A stretch of 64,000 bases of DNA from Clostridium cellulovorans 743B (GCF_000145275.1 NC_014393.1:2108001-2172000); one strand, 5' to 3'; shown: positions 8,233-17,361, numbered from the stretch's first letter. Program-made: numbers and translations. The notes: a model not told the origin generated them from the letters alone.

Positions 8233-8658
8233 ATGTCTTACTTTTTGTTGCATCTTAGGCATTTCGAAAGGTGCATCGTTAGGAACAAGATCTTTTCTAG
8301 TTGTGAAATTCCTTATATTGATGATAGAAATAGTTTCTTTGAAGGTACCTTCATTTTTATTCTTTTTATTTTTGCCATCACCCTTTAGACCTTGTAATAT
8401 TACAGAATGGCCATTTTGAACATTCATAAATTCAGGTTTTTTAAACCACTTTTGCTTTGTATAAACACCAGTCACTATATTTTTAGAATAATCAGGTTTT
8501 ATCACGACAGTTGCTTTTATTTTATGAAAAATCCAAAGGACAGTTTTCGTTTCAACCTTAATTGATAAAACCTTCCCTTGAGCTTGGGTTAACCTATCAC
8601 CATATTTTTTCAAGTAAGAATTTTGAGAGTATTCGGTTATTTTTTGCATGAAACCCAT
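8227..8658 (-). CDS. conserved-looking hypothetical protein (143 aa)
   Basis: I do not recognise this family. The 143-residue product (start MGFMQKITEY) has no signal peptide or membrane segment. It is basic overall, with alternating hydrophobic residues in the middle (VLSIKVETKTVLWIFHKIKA) suggesting a beta-rich fold. A Lys/Gly/Asn-rich loop (LKGDGKNKKNKNEGTF) and a basic C-terminus (MQQKVRHK) follow. Upstream in-frame ATGs exist to 8703, but AAAGGAG with an 8-base spacer points to 8658. It is a single gene, convergent with the thioesterase and divergent from deoC. Basic charge and a possible beta-barrel would allow nucleic-acid binding, but that is speculation. Confidence 0.6.
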   Translation of the reverse strand: MGFMQKITEYSQNSYLKKYGDRLTQAQGKVLSIKVETKTVLWIFHKIKATVVIKPDYSKNIVTGVYTKQKWFKKPEFMNVQNGHSVILQGLKGDGKNKKNKNEGTFKETISIINIRNFTTRKDLVPNDAPFEMPKMQQKVRHK

Positions 8659-8776
8659 AGATATAACTCCTTTACACATTTGATACATAATATGATTACA
8701 CATAATACGAAATCATTATATCACATACATTTAAAAATCAAAACTATAATTTTATTTGGATATGTGGCTAAAAAAC

Positions 8777-8805
8777 TTGTATTACACTAGTTATTAGGAT
8801 AAAAT
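8777..8805 (+). promoter_or_regulatory. sigma-A-type promoter for deoC
   Basis: TTGTAT and TAAAAT are separated by 17 bases and lie about 30 bases before the deoC start. No DeoR-like palindrome is obvious. Confidence 0.5.
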
Positions 8806-8831
8806 ACATATAGCTAAAGACAGGAGGAAAA

Positions 8832-9512
8832 ATGATGAAAAATCAAAAAATAGCAGAAATTATAGACCATACATTATTAAAGCCAGAGGCAACAAAGGAA
8901 GAAGTTATTACTCTTTGCAGAGAAGCAAAGGAATATAATTTTGCATCAGTTTGTGTTAATCCAACTTTTGTAGCCTTAGCAGCAGAAGAACTTAAAGGAA
9001 GTTCTGTAAAGGTTTGTACAGTAATAGGTTTCCCTCTAGGTGCGAATACAAAGGAAGTAAAAGCTTTTGAAACTAGGGATGCTATTCTAAAGGGTGCTCA
9101 CGAAGTGGATATGGTAATTAATATAGGAAAATTAAAAGATAAAGATTATGAAGGCGTAAAGGCTGATATTGAAGCTGTTACAAAAGAAGCTAAAGGTAAA
9201 GCTTTATCAAAGGTAATTATTGAAACTTGTTTACTAACTGACGAAGAGAAAGAGATCATTTGTAAATTAGCAGTTGAAGCAGGTACTGATTATGTTAAGA
9301 CATCAACAGGATTTTCTAAAGGTGGTGCAACCAAAGAAGATATTGCACTAATGAGAAAAACTGTTGGTCCTAATATCGGTGTAAAAGCCTCAGGTGGAGT
9401 TAGAACATATGAGGATGCTAAGAATGTTATAGAGGCAGGAGCATCAAGGATAGGAGCTTCCGCATCTATAGCTATAGTAACTGGAGATAACAATAAAGAG
9501 AGCGATTATTAA
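8832..9512 (+). CDS. deoC: deoxyribose-phosphate aldolase
   Basis: This enzyme cleaves 2-deoxyribose-5-phosphate to glyceraldehyde-3-phosphate and acetaldehyde in deoxynucleoside catabolism. The 226-residue protein has DHTLLKPEAT near the N-terminus, the aldolase motif EVDMVINIGKLK and the Schiff-base lysine in YVKTSTGF (about Lys156). GVKASGGVRTYEDA follows and forms the phosphate end of the TIM barrel with GASRIGAS. The length is usual for the family. AGGAGG (8822-8827) is closer to ideal spacing for the second Met (8835), so the protein may be one residue shorter. It is monocistronic here, away from deoB and nucleoside phosphorylase genes. Confidence 0.94.
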   Translation: MMKNQKIAEIIDHTLLKPEATKEEVITLCREAKEYNFASVCVNPTFVALAAEELKGSSVKVCTVIGFPLGANTKEVKAFETRDAILKGAHEVDMVINIGKLKDKDYEGVKADIEAVTKEAKGKALSKVIIETCLLTDEEKEIICKLAVEAGTDYVKTSTGFSKGGATKEDIALMRKTVGPNIGVKASGGVRTYEDAKNVIEAGASRIGASASIAIVTGDNNKESDY

Positions 9513-9515
9513 AAG

Positions 9516-9556
9516 AAAAAGTGGTAAGAAAGTATAAAAACTTCTTACTGCTTTTA
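9516..9556 (+). terminator. terminator after deoC
   Basis: AAAAAGTGGTAAGAA pairs with TTCTTACTGCTTTT (one bulge, two wobble pairs) around an A-rich loop, followed by a T run. Confidence 0.75.
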
Positions 9557-9620
9557 TTTTTTATACATTTGTTACTTAAATTTGAATATTTATATATTAA
9601 ATAGGGAAGGGGGGACAAAT

Positions 9621-11906
9621 ATGATACGACAACTTGATAGCAAGGAAGTTATTTATGATTTTACTTTTGATACAAAGGATGTTGGTAATAATAATTGTAA
9701 TCCTGAGTATATTAAATCAATAAAAGACATAAAAATGGCACTTAATATTAATAAGACTGGATATAATGTATACCTAATTGATGAGTTCACTAATAATAAA
9801 ATTCAGTATCTTACAAATCGGATAAGTGAATTTTATAAGGGGAAAGAAAGTCCGAAGGATATTTGCTACGTTACTTATTTAGATGAAAGAAAGCCAAAGT
9901 ATATGTTCTTAAAGAGTGGAAATGGTAACCTCTTAAAGGCTACAGTTGAAAAATTACAGAAGACGATTCATGAAGTGACTATAGATTTTTATAATAATAC
10001 AACTGATGAGAAAAAAGAGAAAATCCTACAAGAACTTCAGGAAAATAAAAATTTATTATTAGCTGATTTAGTTTCTCATTCAGAAAAGGAAGGTTTTGAT
10101 CTTAAAATAACCCAGTATGGTTTTTCATTTATGCCTATGCTTGAGGGAAAACAAATTACAGAAAAGGAATTTGAAGAATTACCAGTAGGAAGAAGAACAG
10201 GACTAACAAAAAAGATGGATAAATTGAAAAGTGAGGCTAAAGAAATTCTTATAAAAATTTCTCAGCTTGAAAATGGTGAGATAGAAAAAATAAAAGTCAT
10301 CATGAAAGAGTATTATGATACAGAATTAAAGAAGGAAAGAGACGAATATACAGAATTATTTTCTGATGAAGAGCAAGGGTTTCAATATCTTGAGTTTATT
10401 TATGAAAATGCTATTAAAGAATTAATTGAAAATTATACTTTAAGTTATGATGATGATGAAGAGAAGATTTCTGAAGTTATTTATAGATATATGATAAATG
10501 TCTTAGTCGATAATAGTAACAATGAAGAACCACCAGTTATTTATGTTGAAGATGCATCAATTAGTAATTTAGTAGGGACTATTGAATATGAAAATCAAAA
10601 TGGTAACTATGTTACAGATATATCGATGATAAAGGCAGGGGATATCCTAAAAGCTAATGAAGGATGTATTATTATCAGAACTTCAAATCTTCTTAAATAT
10701 CCTAATTCATATCACAAGTTTAAAAATATACTTTTAAATGGAAAAGCAGATATATCAATTAATAGATCAAGTCTAGAACTTTTTTATTTAAATTCTCCAG
10801 AGGTTGAGCCTATCCCAGTGAATGTAAAGGTTCTTTTGATTGGAGACTATTATACTTATGATGTTCTTTTTAATTATGATGAGGATTTTAAACATTTGTT
10901 TAAAATAAAGACAGAATGTAATCCATATGTAGAGCTTGATAAAGAAGTTTTAGATTGTTTCATCAGTGTTACTAATAAATTTGAAGAAGAAAACAATATA
11001 AAATTGCAAGATAATAAAGCATTAAAAGAACTTGCTAAATATTTAGCAAGAAAGTGTGAAGATAGAAGAAAGCTCCTTTTTGATTATGATGAGGTTGATA
11101 GAATATTATCTATAGCTAATTTTAATGCACAAAAAGAAAATAGGAGTAAAATATCTCAAAAAGATATTTTAGATGCTGCATATAATGAAGATTTATTAGA
11201 AAAAGAATATTTACAAGAATATAAAAACCACCGAATTCTCATAGAGACTAATGGATGTAGGGTAGGACAAATAAATGGGTTGTCTGTTATAAATAGTGGA
11301 TATTTTAGCTTTGGAAAACCAATAAAAATTACTTGTTCTTGTTTTAGAGGTGAAGGTACGATTGTAGATATTCAAAAAGAAAATAATTTAAGTGGGGGAA
11401 TACACAGAAAATCTGTAAGCATTTTAAAGGGATGTTTGTATAACTTATTAGAAATATATTATACACTTCCAGTAAATTTTTATCTTTCATTTGAACAACT
11501 TTATGGAAGGCTTGAAGGAGATAGTGCTTCAGTGGCAGAATTTATATCTATGATTTCAGCTTTAAGTAAGATTCCTGTAAAACAGAATATTGCAGTCACA
11601 GGATCTCTTGACCAGTTTGGAAATATACAGCCTATTGGTGGTGTAAATGAGAAAATAGAAGGCTTCTACAAGGTTTGTAAGTTGATTGATAATGTTTATA
11701 ATAAAGGTGTACTTATACCATATATAAATAAGGATTCTGTAATATTAAACAAAGAGGTTGAAGATTGTATTTTAAGAGGAGACTTTAAAATTTTTGTTAT
11801 GAAGGATATAAGAGACGCTATTGAGGTAATGCTCTGTAACGATAATTTAGATTATCAAGGAGTAATAAAGAAACTTAAGGATCAACTTGATGTATTTATG
11901 CGGTAA
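9621..11906 (+). CDS. Lon-like protease (AAA_32/LonB-type) with a degenerate ATPase half
   Basis: The C-terminal domain is a Lon (S16) protease. The catalytic Ser is in LEGDSASVAEF (about Ser635) and the catalytic Lys in GGVNEKIEGF (about Lys678). The spacing of 43 equals the Ser-Lys spacing of E. coli Lon. The N-terminal half aligns by eye with AAA_32 proteins, but the place of the P-loop reads GYNVYLIDEFTNNKIQ, with no GxxGxGK[ST]. The usual ANGGYLIL region reads ANEGCIII. A coiled helical arm (about 120-290) lies between. A TTG at 9582 is in frame, but the strong GGGAAGGGGGG site points to the ATG at 9621 (761 residues). It likely acts as an ATP-independent peptidase or with altered nucleotide use. 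It is convergent with ychF. Confidence 0.82.
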   Translation: MIRQLDSKEVIYDFTFDTKDVGNNNCNPEYIKSIKDIKMALNINKTGYNVYLIDEFTNNKIQYLTNRISEFYKGKESPKDICYVTYLDERKPKYMFLKSGNGNLLKATVEKLQKTIHEVTIDFYNNTTDEKKEKILQELQENKNLLLADLVSHSEKEGFDLKITQYGFSFMPMLEGKQITEKEFEELPVGRRTGLTKKMDKLKSEAKEILIKISQLENGEIEKIKVIMKEYYDTELKKERDEYTELFSDEEQGFQYLEFIYENAIKELIENYTLSYDDDEEKISEVIYRYMINVLVDNSNNEEPPVIYVEDASISNLVGTIEYENQNGNYVTDISMIKAGDILKANEGCIIIRTSNLLKYPNSYHKFKNILLNGKADISINRSSLELFYLNSPEVEPIPVNVKVLLIGDYYTYDVLFNYDEDFKHLFKIKTECNPYVELDKEVLDCFISVTNKFEEENNIKLQDNKALKELAKYLARKCEDRRKLLFDYDEVDRILSIANFNAQKENRSKISQKDILDAAYNEDLLEKEYLQEYKNHRILIETNGCRVGQINGLSVINSGYFSFGKPIKITCSCFRGEGTIVDIQKENNLSGGIHRKSVSILKGCLYNLLEIYYTLPVNFYLSFEQLYGRLEGDSASVAEFISMISALSKIPVKQNIAVTGSLDQFGNIQPIGGVNEKIEGFYKVCKLIDNVYNKGVLIPYINKDSVILNKEVEDCILRGDFKIFVMKDIRDAIEVMLCNDNLDYQGVIKKLKDQLDVFMR

Positions 11907-11940
11907 AAAATTGTAGATAGATTATCTATCTACAATTTTT
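11905..11940. terminator. bidirectional terminator between the Lon-like gene and ychF
   Basis: TTGTAGATAGAT and ATCTATCTACAA form a perfect stem with A-rich and T-rich flanks, so it can stop transcription from both convergent genes. Confidence 0.9.
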
Positions 11941-11944
11941 ATAT

Positions 11945-13042
11945 TTATACATTGAATCTGAAGTTTACTACATCGCCATCTTGCATCACATATTCTTTTC
12001 CTTCAAGTCTGTAGTGTCCTTTTTCTTTAGCAATTGCTTCAGAACCACATTCTACTAGTTTATCATATGAAACTATTTCAGCTCTTATAAATCCTCTTTC
12101 AATATCAGAATGGATTTTTCCAGCTGCTGCTGGAGCTTTTGTACCTTGTTGAATAGTCCAAGCTCTAACTTCTTGAACACCAGCGGTTAAATAGCTCATT
12201 AATCCTAAAAGCTTATAGCTTGTTCTAATCAGTTTATCAAGTCCAGATTCGGTAAGTCCATATTCTCCAAGCATTTCAAGTTGTTCTTCTTCACTAAGGC
12301 CAGAAAGTTGTTCTTCAAGGTTAGCGCATACAACCATAACTTCAGAATTTTCTGCTGCAGCATATTCTCGAACTCTTTTAACATAGTCATTATCATCATC
12401 ACCGTTTAATAAATCATCTTCAGAAATATTTGCAGCATATAAAACTGGTTTTGAAGTGATTAAAAATAATGATTTTACAAACTCTTCTTCTTCTTCAGCT
12501 ACTTCAAGAGTACGAGCTGGTTTGTTTGCTTCGAGATGGACTTTTAATCTTTCCATAAGCTCATATTCACCTTTAGCTTTTTTATCTCCAGAACGTACAA
12601 GTTTTATTGATTTTTCCATTCTTCTTTCTAGAACTTCGATATCTGCGAAAATAAGTTCTAGAGTGATTATTTCAATATCACGAACTGGGTCGACAGTACC
12701 CTCTACATGAACAACATTTTCATCTTCAAAACAACGAACCACATGGCAGATAGCTGCGGATTCTCTTATGTGAGATAAGAATTTATTTCCTAATCCTTCA
12801 CCCTTGGAGGCACCTTTAACTAGACCTGCAATATCATAAAATTCTACGTTTGCATATACTTTTCTTTTAGTGTTATATATTTTTTCTAAAACATCCAATC
12901 TTTTATCTGGAACATTTACCACACCTACATTTGGTTCGATGGTACAGAAAGGATAATTTGCTGATTCAGCGCCCGCTTTAGTTATAGCATTAAAAAGTGT
13001 ACTTTTTCCTACGTTTGGCAGTCCTACAATTCCTAATTTCAT
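11945..13042 (-). CDS. ychF: redox-regulated ATPase YchF (Obg-family GTPase fold)
   Basis: YchF is a ribosome-associated P-loop NTPase that prefers ATP. The 365-residue protein has the G1 motif GLPNVGKSTLFNAIT, a switch region with NYPFCTIEPN, the G3-like DIAGLVKGASKG and a C-terminal TGS domain (about 280-365) ending GKEYVMQDGDVVNFRFNV. An in-frame ATG three codons earlier (13051) overlaps the Shine-Dalgarno sequence. The GAAGGG site is properly spaced for 13042, and that gives the canonical start MKLGIVGLPNVG. It is a single-gene unit on the minus strand with a good promoter, convergent with the Lon-like protease gene. Confidence 0.95.
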   Translation of the reverse strand: MKLGIVGLPNVGKSTLFNAITKAGAESANYPFCTIEPNVGVVNVPDKRLDVLEKIYNTKRKVYANVEFYDIAGLVKGASKGEGLGNKFLSHIRESAAICHVVRCFEDENVVHVEGTVDPVRDIEIITLELIFADIEVLERRMEKSIKLVRSGDKKAKGEYELMERLKVHLEANKPARTLEVAEEEEEFVKSLFLITSKPVLYAANISEDDLLNGDDDNDYVKRVREYAAAENSEVMVVCANLEEQLSGLSEEEQLEMLGEYGLTESGLDKLIRTSYKLLGLMSYLTAGVQEVRAWTIQQGTKAPAAAGKIHSDIERGFIRAEIVSYDKLVECGSEAIAKEKGHYRLEGKEYVMQDGDVVNFRFNV

Positions 13043-13085
13043 CTTTGACATCCCTTCACAAAATACTTTTGTTATCCAAAGTATA

Positions 13086-13114
13086 ATTATATATTACATG
13101 TTTAATTTTTTCAA
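13086..13114 (-). promoter_or_regulatory. sigma-A-type promoter for ychF
   Basis: On the minus strand TTGAAA (13109-13114) and TATAAT (13086-13091) are separated by 17 bases, about 45 bases before the ychF start. Confidence 0.65.
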
Positions 13115-13237
13115 ATAAAAATAGCTATTATATATACTAACCACTAATTTTTAACTTATTTATCAAAATTTCAGCGATTGATTTTAGTAAAATCAATGGG
13201 AAAATATATATTGAGATTAAGAATTTACATAGATTGC

Positions 13238-13340
13238 ATAAATGGTATATGTATTTGACGTAGAAACATTATTAGAAATTTATATTGATTTATAAACTGT
13301 GTATAGGTTTAATGTAGAAGTATTATAGAACTCTATATGG
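13238..13340 (+). repeat. two imperfect copies of a ~50-base A+T-rich repeat in the ychF-rsmH gap
   Basis: The 568 bases between ychF and rsmH hold no convincing ORF. Within them two segments (13238-13287 and 13292-13340, offset 54 bases) share blocks in the same order: ATAAA, GTxTAT, TTTxAxGTAGAA, ATTAT, AGAA, ATAT. The rest of the gap is A+T-rich leader. The transcription start of the dcw operon must lie in it, but I cannot fix a single promoter. mraZ, which often precedes rsmH, is absent. Confidence 0.45.
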
Positions 13341-13610
13341 CATATTTTCATAAATAATACATTGGAATCATTTCCATAAAAACATAAAAACTAACAAAAT
13401 TATTGTTTTGCTTTAGTCGTAAGAGGACAATTTGCGAAGAATTATATCAGAAATAAAGGGAAAATAAGAAAATTGAATAAAAAGTTAGGGCAAATTTAAA
13501 AAAATATAAAAAAACTTATAAAGTTAGCATTGATAAGAAGGAGTTTTAACTATATTATAGAATAAGAAACTAAGTGCAATATTTTGCATAGGAAAGAATG
13601 GAGACTAAAG

Positions 13611-14546
13611 ATGGAATTTAAACACGTATCTGTTTTATTAGAGGAATGTATAGAAGGTCTTTCTATAAAACCTGATGGAATTTATGTTGATTGTACCCTA
13701 GGCGGTGCAGGACATTCCTTTGAGATTGTAAAACAGCTGACTTCAGAAGGTAGACTTATAGGTATAGATCAAGATACTAATGCTATAAATGCTGCTAAAG
13801 AAAAATTAAAGGACTATAATAATGTAACTTATGTTCATGATAATTTTCATAACATTGGAGAAATATTAGAAAACCTTAACATAGATAAAGTAGATGGAAT
13901 TCTTATGGATTTAGGGGTATCTTCTCATCAACTTGATGTTGCTGAAAGAGGATTTAGTTATATGAAGGATGCTCCTTTAGATATGAGAATGAACCAAGAA
14001 AGAGATTTTTCTGCTTATGACATAGTTAATACATATAGTGAGGAACAGCTATTTAAGATAATCAGAGATTATGGAGAAGAAAAGTTTGCTAAAAGAATAG
14101 CAAGCTTTATTGTAAAAAATAGAAATGAAAAAACTATAGAAACTACATTTCAATTAGTTGAAATAATTAAGAATGCGATACCTGCAAAGGCTAGAAGAGA
14201 AGGACCACATCCAGCTAAAAGAACTTTCCAAGCTATTCGAATAGAAGTTAATAAAGAACTTGAAATATTAGATAAAGCTATTAATGATGGAATAGATAAG
14301 CTGGCCTTAGATGGTAGGATATGCATAATAACTTTCCACTCTTTAGAAGATAGGATAGTAAAAAATATTTATAAAGAACAAGCAAATCCATGCACTTGCC
14401 CTAAGGAGTTTCCAATATGTATTTGCAATAGGAAGCCTAAGGTGAAGATAATATCTAGAAAACCAATTGAAGCAAGTGCAGAAGAATTAGAATATAATCC
14501 AAGAAGTAGAAGTGCAAAGTTAAGAGTAGCAGAAAAAATTATGTAA
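13611..14546 (+). CDS. rsmH: 16S rRNA (cytosine1402-N4)-methyltransferase
   Basis: RsmH uses S-adenosylmethionine to methylate C1402 in the 16S decoding centre. The 311-residue protein starts MEFKHVSVLLEECIEGL and carries the SAM-binding motif VDCTLGGAGHS, MDLGVSSHQLD, DMRMNQ and the C-terminal ITFHSLEDRIVK and NPRSRSAKLRVAEK motifs that define the family. The reading frame is open to 13584, but GGAG seven bases before 13611 and the family-typical N-terminus place the start there. It is the first gene of the dcw operon in this organism and is followed 47 bases later by ftsL. Confidence 0.96.
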   Translation: MEFKHVSVLLEECIEGLSIKPDGIYVDCTLGGAGHSFEIVKQLTSEGRLIGIDQDTNAINAAKEKLKDYNNVTYVHDNFHNIGEILENLNIDKVDGILMDLGVSSHQLDVAERGFSYMKDAPLDMRMNQERDFSAYDIVNTYSEEQLFKIIRDYGEEKFAKRIASFIVKNRNEKTIETTFQLVEIIKNAIPAKARREGPHPAKRTFQAIRIEVNKELEILDKAINDGIDKLALDGRICIITFHSLEDRIVKNIYKEQANPCTCPKEFPICICNRKPKVKIISRKPIEASAEELEYNPRSRSAKLRVAEKIM

Positions 14547-14593
14547 TCATCTTAAATAAGAAGTGTAATATATAATGGTGGAGGTGAATAAGA

Positions 14594-15088
14594 TTGTTAG
14601 TAACGGAGAGGGAAACATTAATTAAAGGTAATACAGCGTTAAATCCTCAGAGAACGGAAGAGGAAATAATAATCAAAAAGCCCGTTAAAGAAGAAAAGGA
14701 CAATAAAGAAGAACTATTAAAAAGAAAACTGGAAAAGGAACTGAGATTAAAAGAAAGAGCAACGGTACTATTGACCATTTTATTTACATTTATTATGGGC
14801 TTTTCTGTAGTTTTCGGTTACTCAAGAGTGTATCAACTACAACAAAGCTACAATGAGAGTTATAATGCTCTTTTAGAGATGAAAAAGAATAATGAAAATC
14901 TTAGAATACAGCTTGTAAAATTTAATGATGAACAGTTAGTTAGAGATAAAGCTGTTAACACTCTTAATATGATTAAGCCTAATGAAAAAAGTTATATAAA
15001 AGTCGATTTTAGTAAAAGTTATTTTGAACCAGATTTAGATAAAGCAAACGAAGAAGGAAAGAGTTTTATTAGCAGCCTATTAGATTAA
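14594..15088 (+). CDS. ftsL: FtsL-like cell division protein
   Basis: This 164-residue bitopic membrane protein starts at TTG behind GGAGGTG. It has a charged cytoplasmic N-terminus (about 1-55), one membrane segment (about 57-77: TVLLTILFTFIMGFSVVFGY) and a short extracellular coiled coil (about 80-130). That architecture, with its position between rsmH and the class B PBP gene, is that of FtsL, which joins DivIB and DivIC in the divisome. Sequence identity within this family is low, so the call rests on architecture and synteny. Its cytoplasmic tail is longer than that of E. coli FtsL. Confidence 0.8.
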   Translation: MLVTERETLIKGNTALNPQRTEEEIIIKKPVKEEKDNKEELLKRKLEKELRLKERATVLLTILFTFIMGFSVVFGYSRVYQLQQSYNESYNALLEMKKNNENLRIQLVKFNDEQLVRDKAVNTLNMIKPNEKSYIKVDFSKSYFEPDLDKANEEGKSFISSLLD

Positions 15089-15110
15089 TTCTATTAGGGA
15101 GGATTATAAT

Positions 15111-17309
15111 TTGTCCAAAAAAGTATTTACGGATAAATACATATTAAAACGGAGGATGATTATAATACTTGGTATTTTTTCAGTACTTGCAATAGTGTTA
15201 ATATACTATATGATTAGGGTAATGATAATAAATGGTGAATACTATAAAAACCTTGCGACAAAGCAATGGACGAGTAGAGTAAAAATAGATGCCAAAAGAG
15301 GGACAATTCTCGATCGAAATGGCAATGAACTTGCGGTTAGTGGAAATGTATATAGAGTAGATTTAGATTTAAATGCTATTCGTGCTGACCTAAGGGAGGA
15401 AAAGTATACTCTTGAGGTTCTTGCTGATGATCTTGGCAAGGTTTTATCAATTTCAAAAGAATCTGTGCTTAAAACAATGACACAGAAAGGTCCGGATGGA
15501 AAGAATATAGGTTACGCAATACTAAAAAGAAGAATAGAGCCTAGTGTTGCTGATTCGGTAAAAGAAGTGATACAGAGATATGCTGCTAGTGGAATTTTAG
15601 TATCACCAGATACTAAAAGGTATTATACTAACGGAGTATTTGCGTCACAAGTTATCGGTCATACAAATTCTGATGGCGTAGGTCTTACAGGGGTTGAGCT
15701 TTATTATAATAAGTATTTAGCTGGTGAACCAGGAATAATTTTAGAAGAAAAAGATTTGCTAAAAAAAGAGGTTCCATATAATATTTCAAAATATGTAGCA
15801 CCAGTTGAAGGTAATGATGTTGTTTTAACTATTGATTCAAAGATCCAAGCTTTTGCAGAGAAATACGCAAAGGAAGCTCAAAATGATAATAGTGCAAAAG
15901 CTGTAAGTATCATTGTCATGGATCCTAATAATGGAGAAATCTTAGCTATGGCCAACACTCCATGCTATGACCCAAATTCACCATGGATAGAAGGAATGAG
16001 CTTTGAAGAACTCCAAAAATCTTGGAGAAATAGGGCTGTTAGTGATGCTTATGAGCCTGGGTCTATTTTTAAGGTTATAACTGCTATGGGAGCACTTGAG
16101 GAAAATCTTATTTCTTCAGGGGATCAATTTATTGCTAATTGTAGTGGTAGTTTTGAGGTAGGTGGCAGAATAATTCACTGTTGGAAAAGAACTGGGCATG
16201 GAAGTGAAACTTTTGTGGATATACTGAAGGATTCTTGTAATACTGGATTCTCAAAAATAGGTGCAGAACTTGGTCCAGAAAAATTATATAAATATATCAA
16301 ACAAGCGAATTTCGGAAACAAGACAGGAATAGACCTTCCAGGGGAATCAGCAGGAATAGTTAGACCTGCAAACAAAATGACAACTGTTGATGTGGCAACG
16401 ATATCTTTTGGTCAAGCGAATACTGCTTCAATGATTCAATATATGGCAGCCTTTAATTCTGTCGCTAACGGTGGAACTTTTATAACGCCACATGTTTTAA
16501 AAGAAATAAAGACTCCAGGTCAAGATAATCCTCAAGTCGTGAAAACTTTTGATAGTGGAGTTAATAAAAGAGTTTTTAGTAAAGAAAAAACCCAAGAACT
16601 TAGAGGATATTTAGAACAGGTTGTTTCAGAGGGTGGTGCAAAGAAATCTTATATTGCAGGTCAACATATTGGAGGAAAAACTGGTACAGCTCAGATACCA
16701 CAACCAGGTGGAGGATATGCCACTGGAAAATATCTTGCTTCTTTTGCAGGGATGGCTCCAGCTGATAATCCTAAAGTTACAGTGATGATTCAAATTTTAG
16801 AACCAGACCCTTCAAATTATTATGCTGGACAAATTGCGGCACCAGTAGCTCAAAAGCTTTTTAATGATATATTTAATTATTTAGATATAAAATCTGATGC
16901 TTCAGATGAGGAAGTTGAGCAAAGCCTCAAGAATAATGTAATTGTACCGGAGATAAGGGGACTTGAAAAGGAAGAGGCTATAAAGATTTTAAAGAAAAAT
17001 AATTTGACTTATGACATAGAGGATAAAGGAAATGTTGTAAGTGATATAACACCAAAGCCAGGATATACTATGAAGGAAGGGGATAAAGTTATACTTTACA
17101 CCGGTGATTCAAGTACCTATAATAAAGTAGTAGTAGTTCCTGATTTTGATGGATTATCAAAGGAAAAAGCAACAGAATTACTTAATTCATTGGGGATAAA
17201 AGGTACCTTTGAAGGTAAAGGTTTAGTTGTAGAGCAAAGTATTGATCCTGGTAAAGAGATTAATATTGGAGGTACTATAAACTTTAAACTAGAGGATATA
17301 ATAGACTAG
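15111..17309 (+). CDS. spoVD: class B penicillin-binding protein with PASTA repeats (SpoVD/FtsI type)
   Basis: This transpeptidase crosslinks peptidoglycan outside the membrane. The 732-residue protein starts at TTG (AGGAGG is not perfect: GGGAGGAT). A membrane anchor lies at about 18-38, the pedestal motif RGTILDRNGNELAVSG at about 63-78, and a dimerisation region follows. The transpeptidase motifs are EPGSIFKVI (Ser318 and Lys321), SCN in DSCNTGF, and KTGT at about Lys523. Two PASTA domains end the protein (about 605-665 and 670-730). Only one such PBP is present in this dcw cluster, where Bacillus has both pbpB and spoVD. It may therefore serve vegetative division, spore cortex synthesis, or both. 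Confidence 0.93.
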   Translation: MSKKVFTDKYILKRRMIIILGIFSVLAIVLIYYMIRVMIINGEYYKNLATKQWTSRVKIDAKRGTILDRNGNELAVSGNVYRVDLDLNAIRADLREEKYTLEVLADDLGKVLSISKESVLKTMTQKGPDGKNIGYAILKRRIEPSVADSVKEVIQRYAASGILVSPDTKRYYTNGVFASQVIGHTNSDGVGLTGVELYYNKYLAGEPGIILEEKDLLKKEVPYNISKYVAPVEGNDVVLTIDSKIQAFAEKYAKEAQNDNSAKAVSIIVMDPNNGEILAMANTPCYDPNSPWIEGMSFEELQKSWRNRAVSDAYEPGSIFKVITAMGALEENLISSGDQFIANCSGSFEVGGRIIHCWKRTGHGSETFVDILKDSCNTGFSKIGAELGPEKLYKYIKQANFGNKTGIDLPGESAGIVRPANKMTTVDVATISFGQANTASMIQYMAAFNSVANGGTFITPHVLKEIKTPGQDNPQVVKTFDSGVNKRVFSKEKTQELRGYLEQVVSEGGAKKSYIAGQHIGGKTGTAQIPQPGGGYATGKYLASFAGMAPADNPKVTVMIQILEPDPSNYYAGQIAAPVAQKLFNDIFNYLDIKSDASDEEVEQSLKNNVIVPEIRGLEKEEAIKILKKNNLTYDIEDKGNVVSDITPKPGYTMKEGDKVILYTGDSSTYNKVVVVPDFDGLSKEKATELLNSLGIKGTFEGKGLVVEQSIDPGKEINIGGTINFKLEDIID

Positions 17310-17315
17310 TAAAAG

Positions 17316-17345
17316 GCACAATACGTTTTCGTATTGTGCTTATTT
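17316..17345 (+). terminator. hairpin between spoVD and murE (terminator or attenuator)
   Basis: GCACAATACG and CGTATTGTGC form a perfect 10-bp stem with a TTTT loop, followed by TTATTT. The T tract is weak, so it may reduce transcription into murE rather than end it. Confidence 0.6.
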
Positions 17346-17361
17346 AAAGAGGAGTGATTTT

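Noticed and set aside
8213..8419. Plus-strand ORF opposite the hypothetical protein gene
   Set aside because: No ribosome binding site; it overlaps the terminator and the minus-strand gene, which has a better start.
9582..9620. TTG start for the Lon-like protease
   Set aside because: No ribosome binding site before it, while GGGAAGGGGGG sits before the ATG at 9621.
13043..13610. A remnant of mraZ upstream of rsmH
   Set aside because: No frame in the gap shows MraZ motifs or a start with a ribosome binding site.
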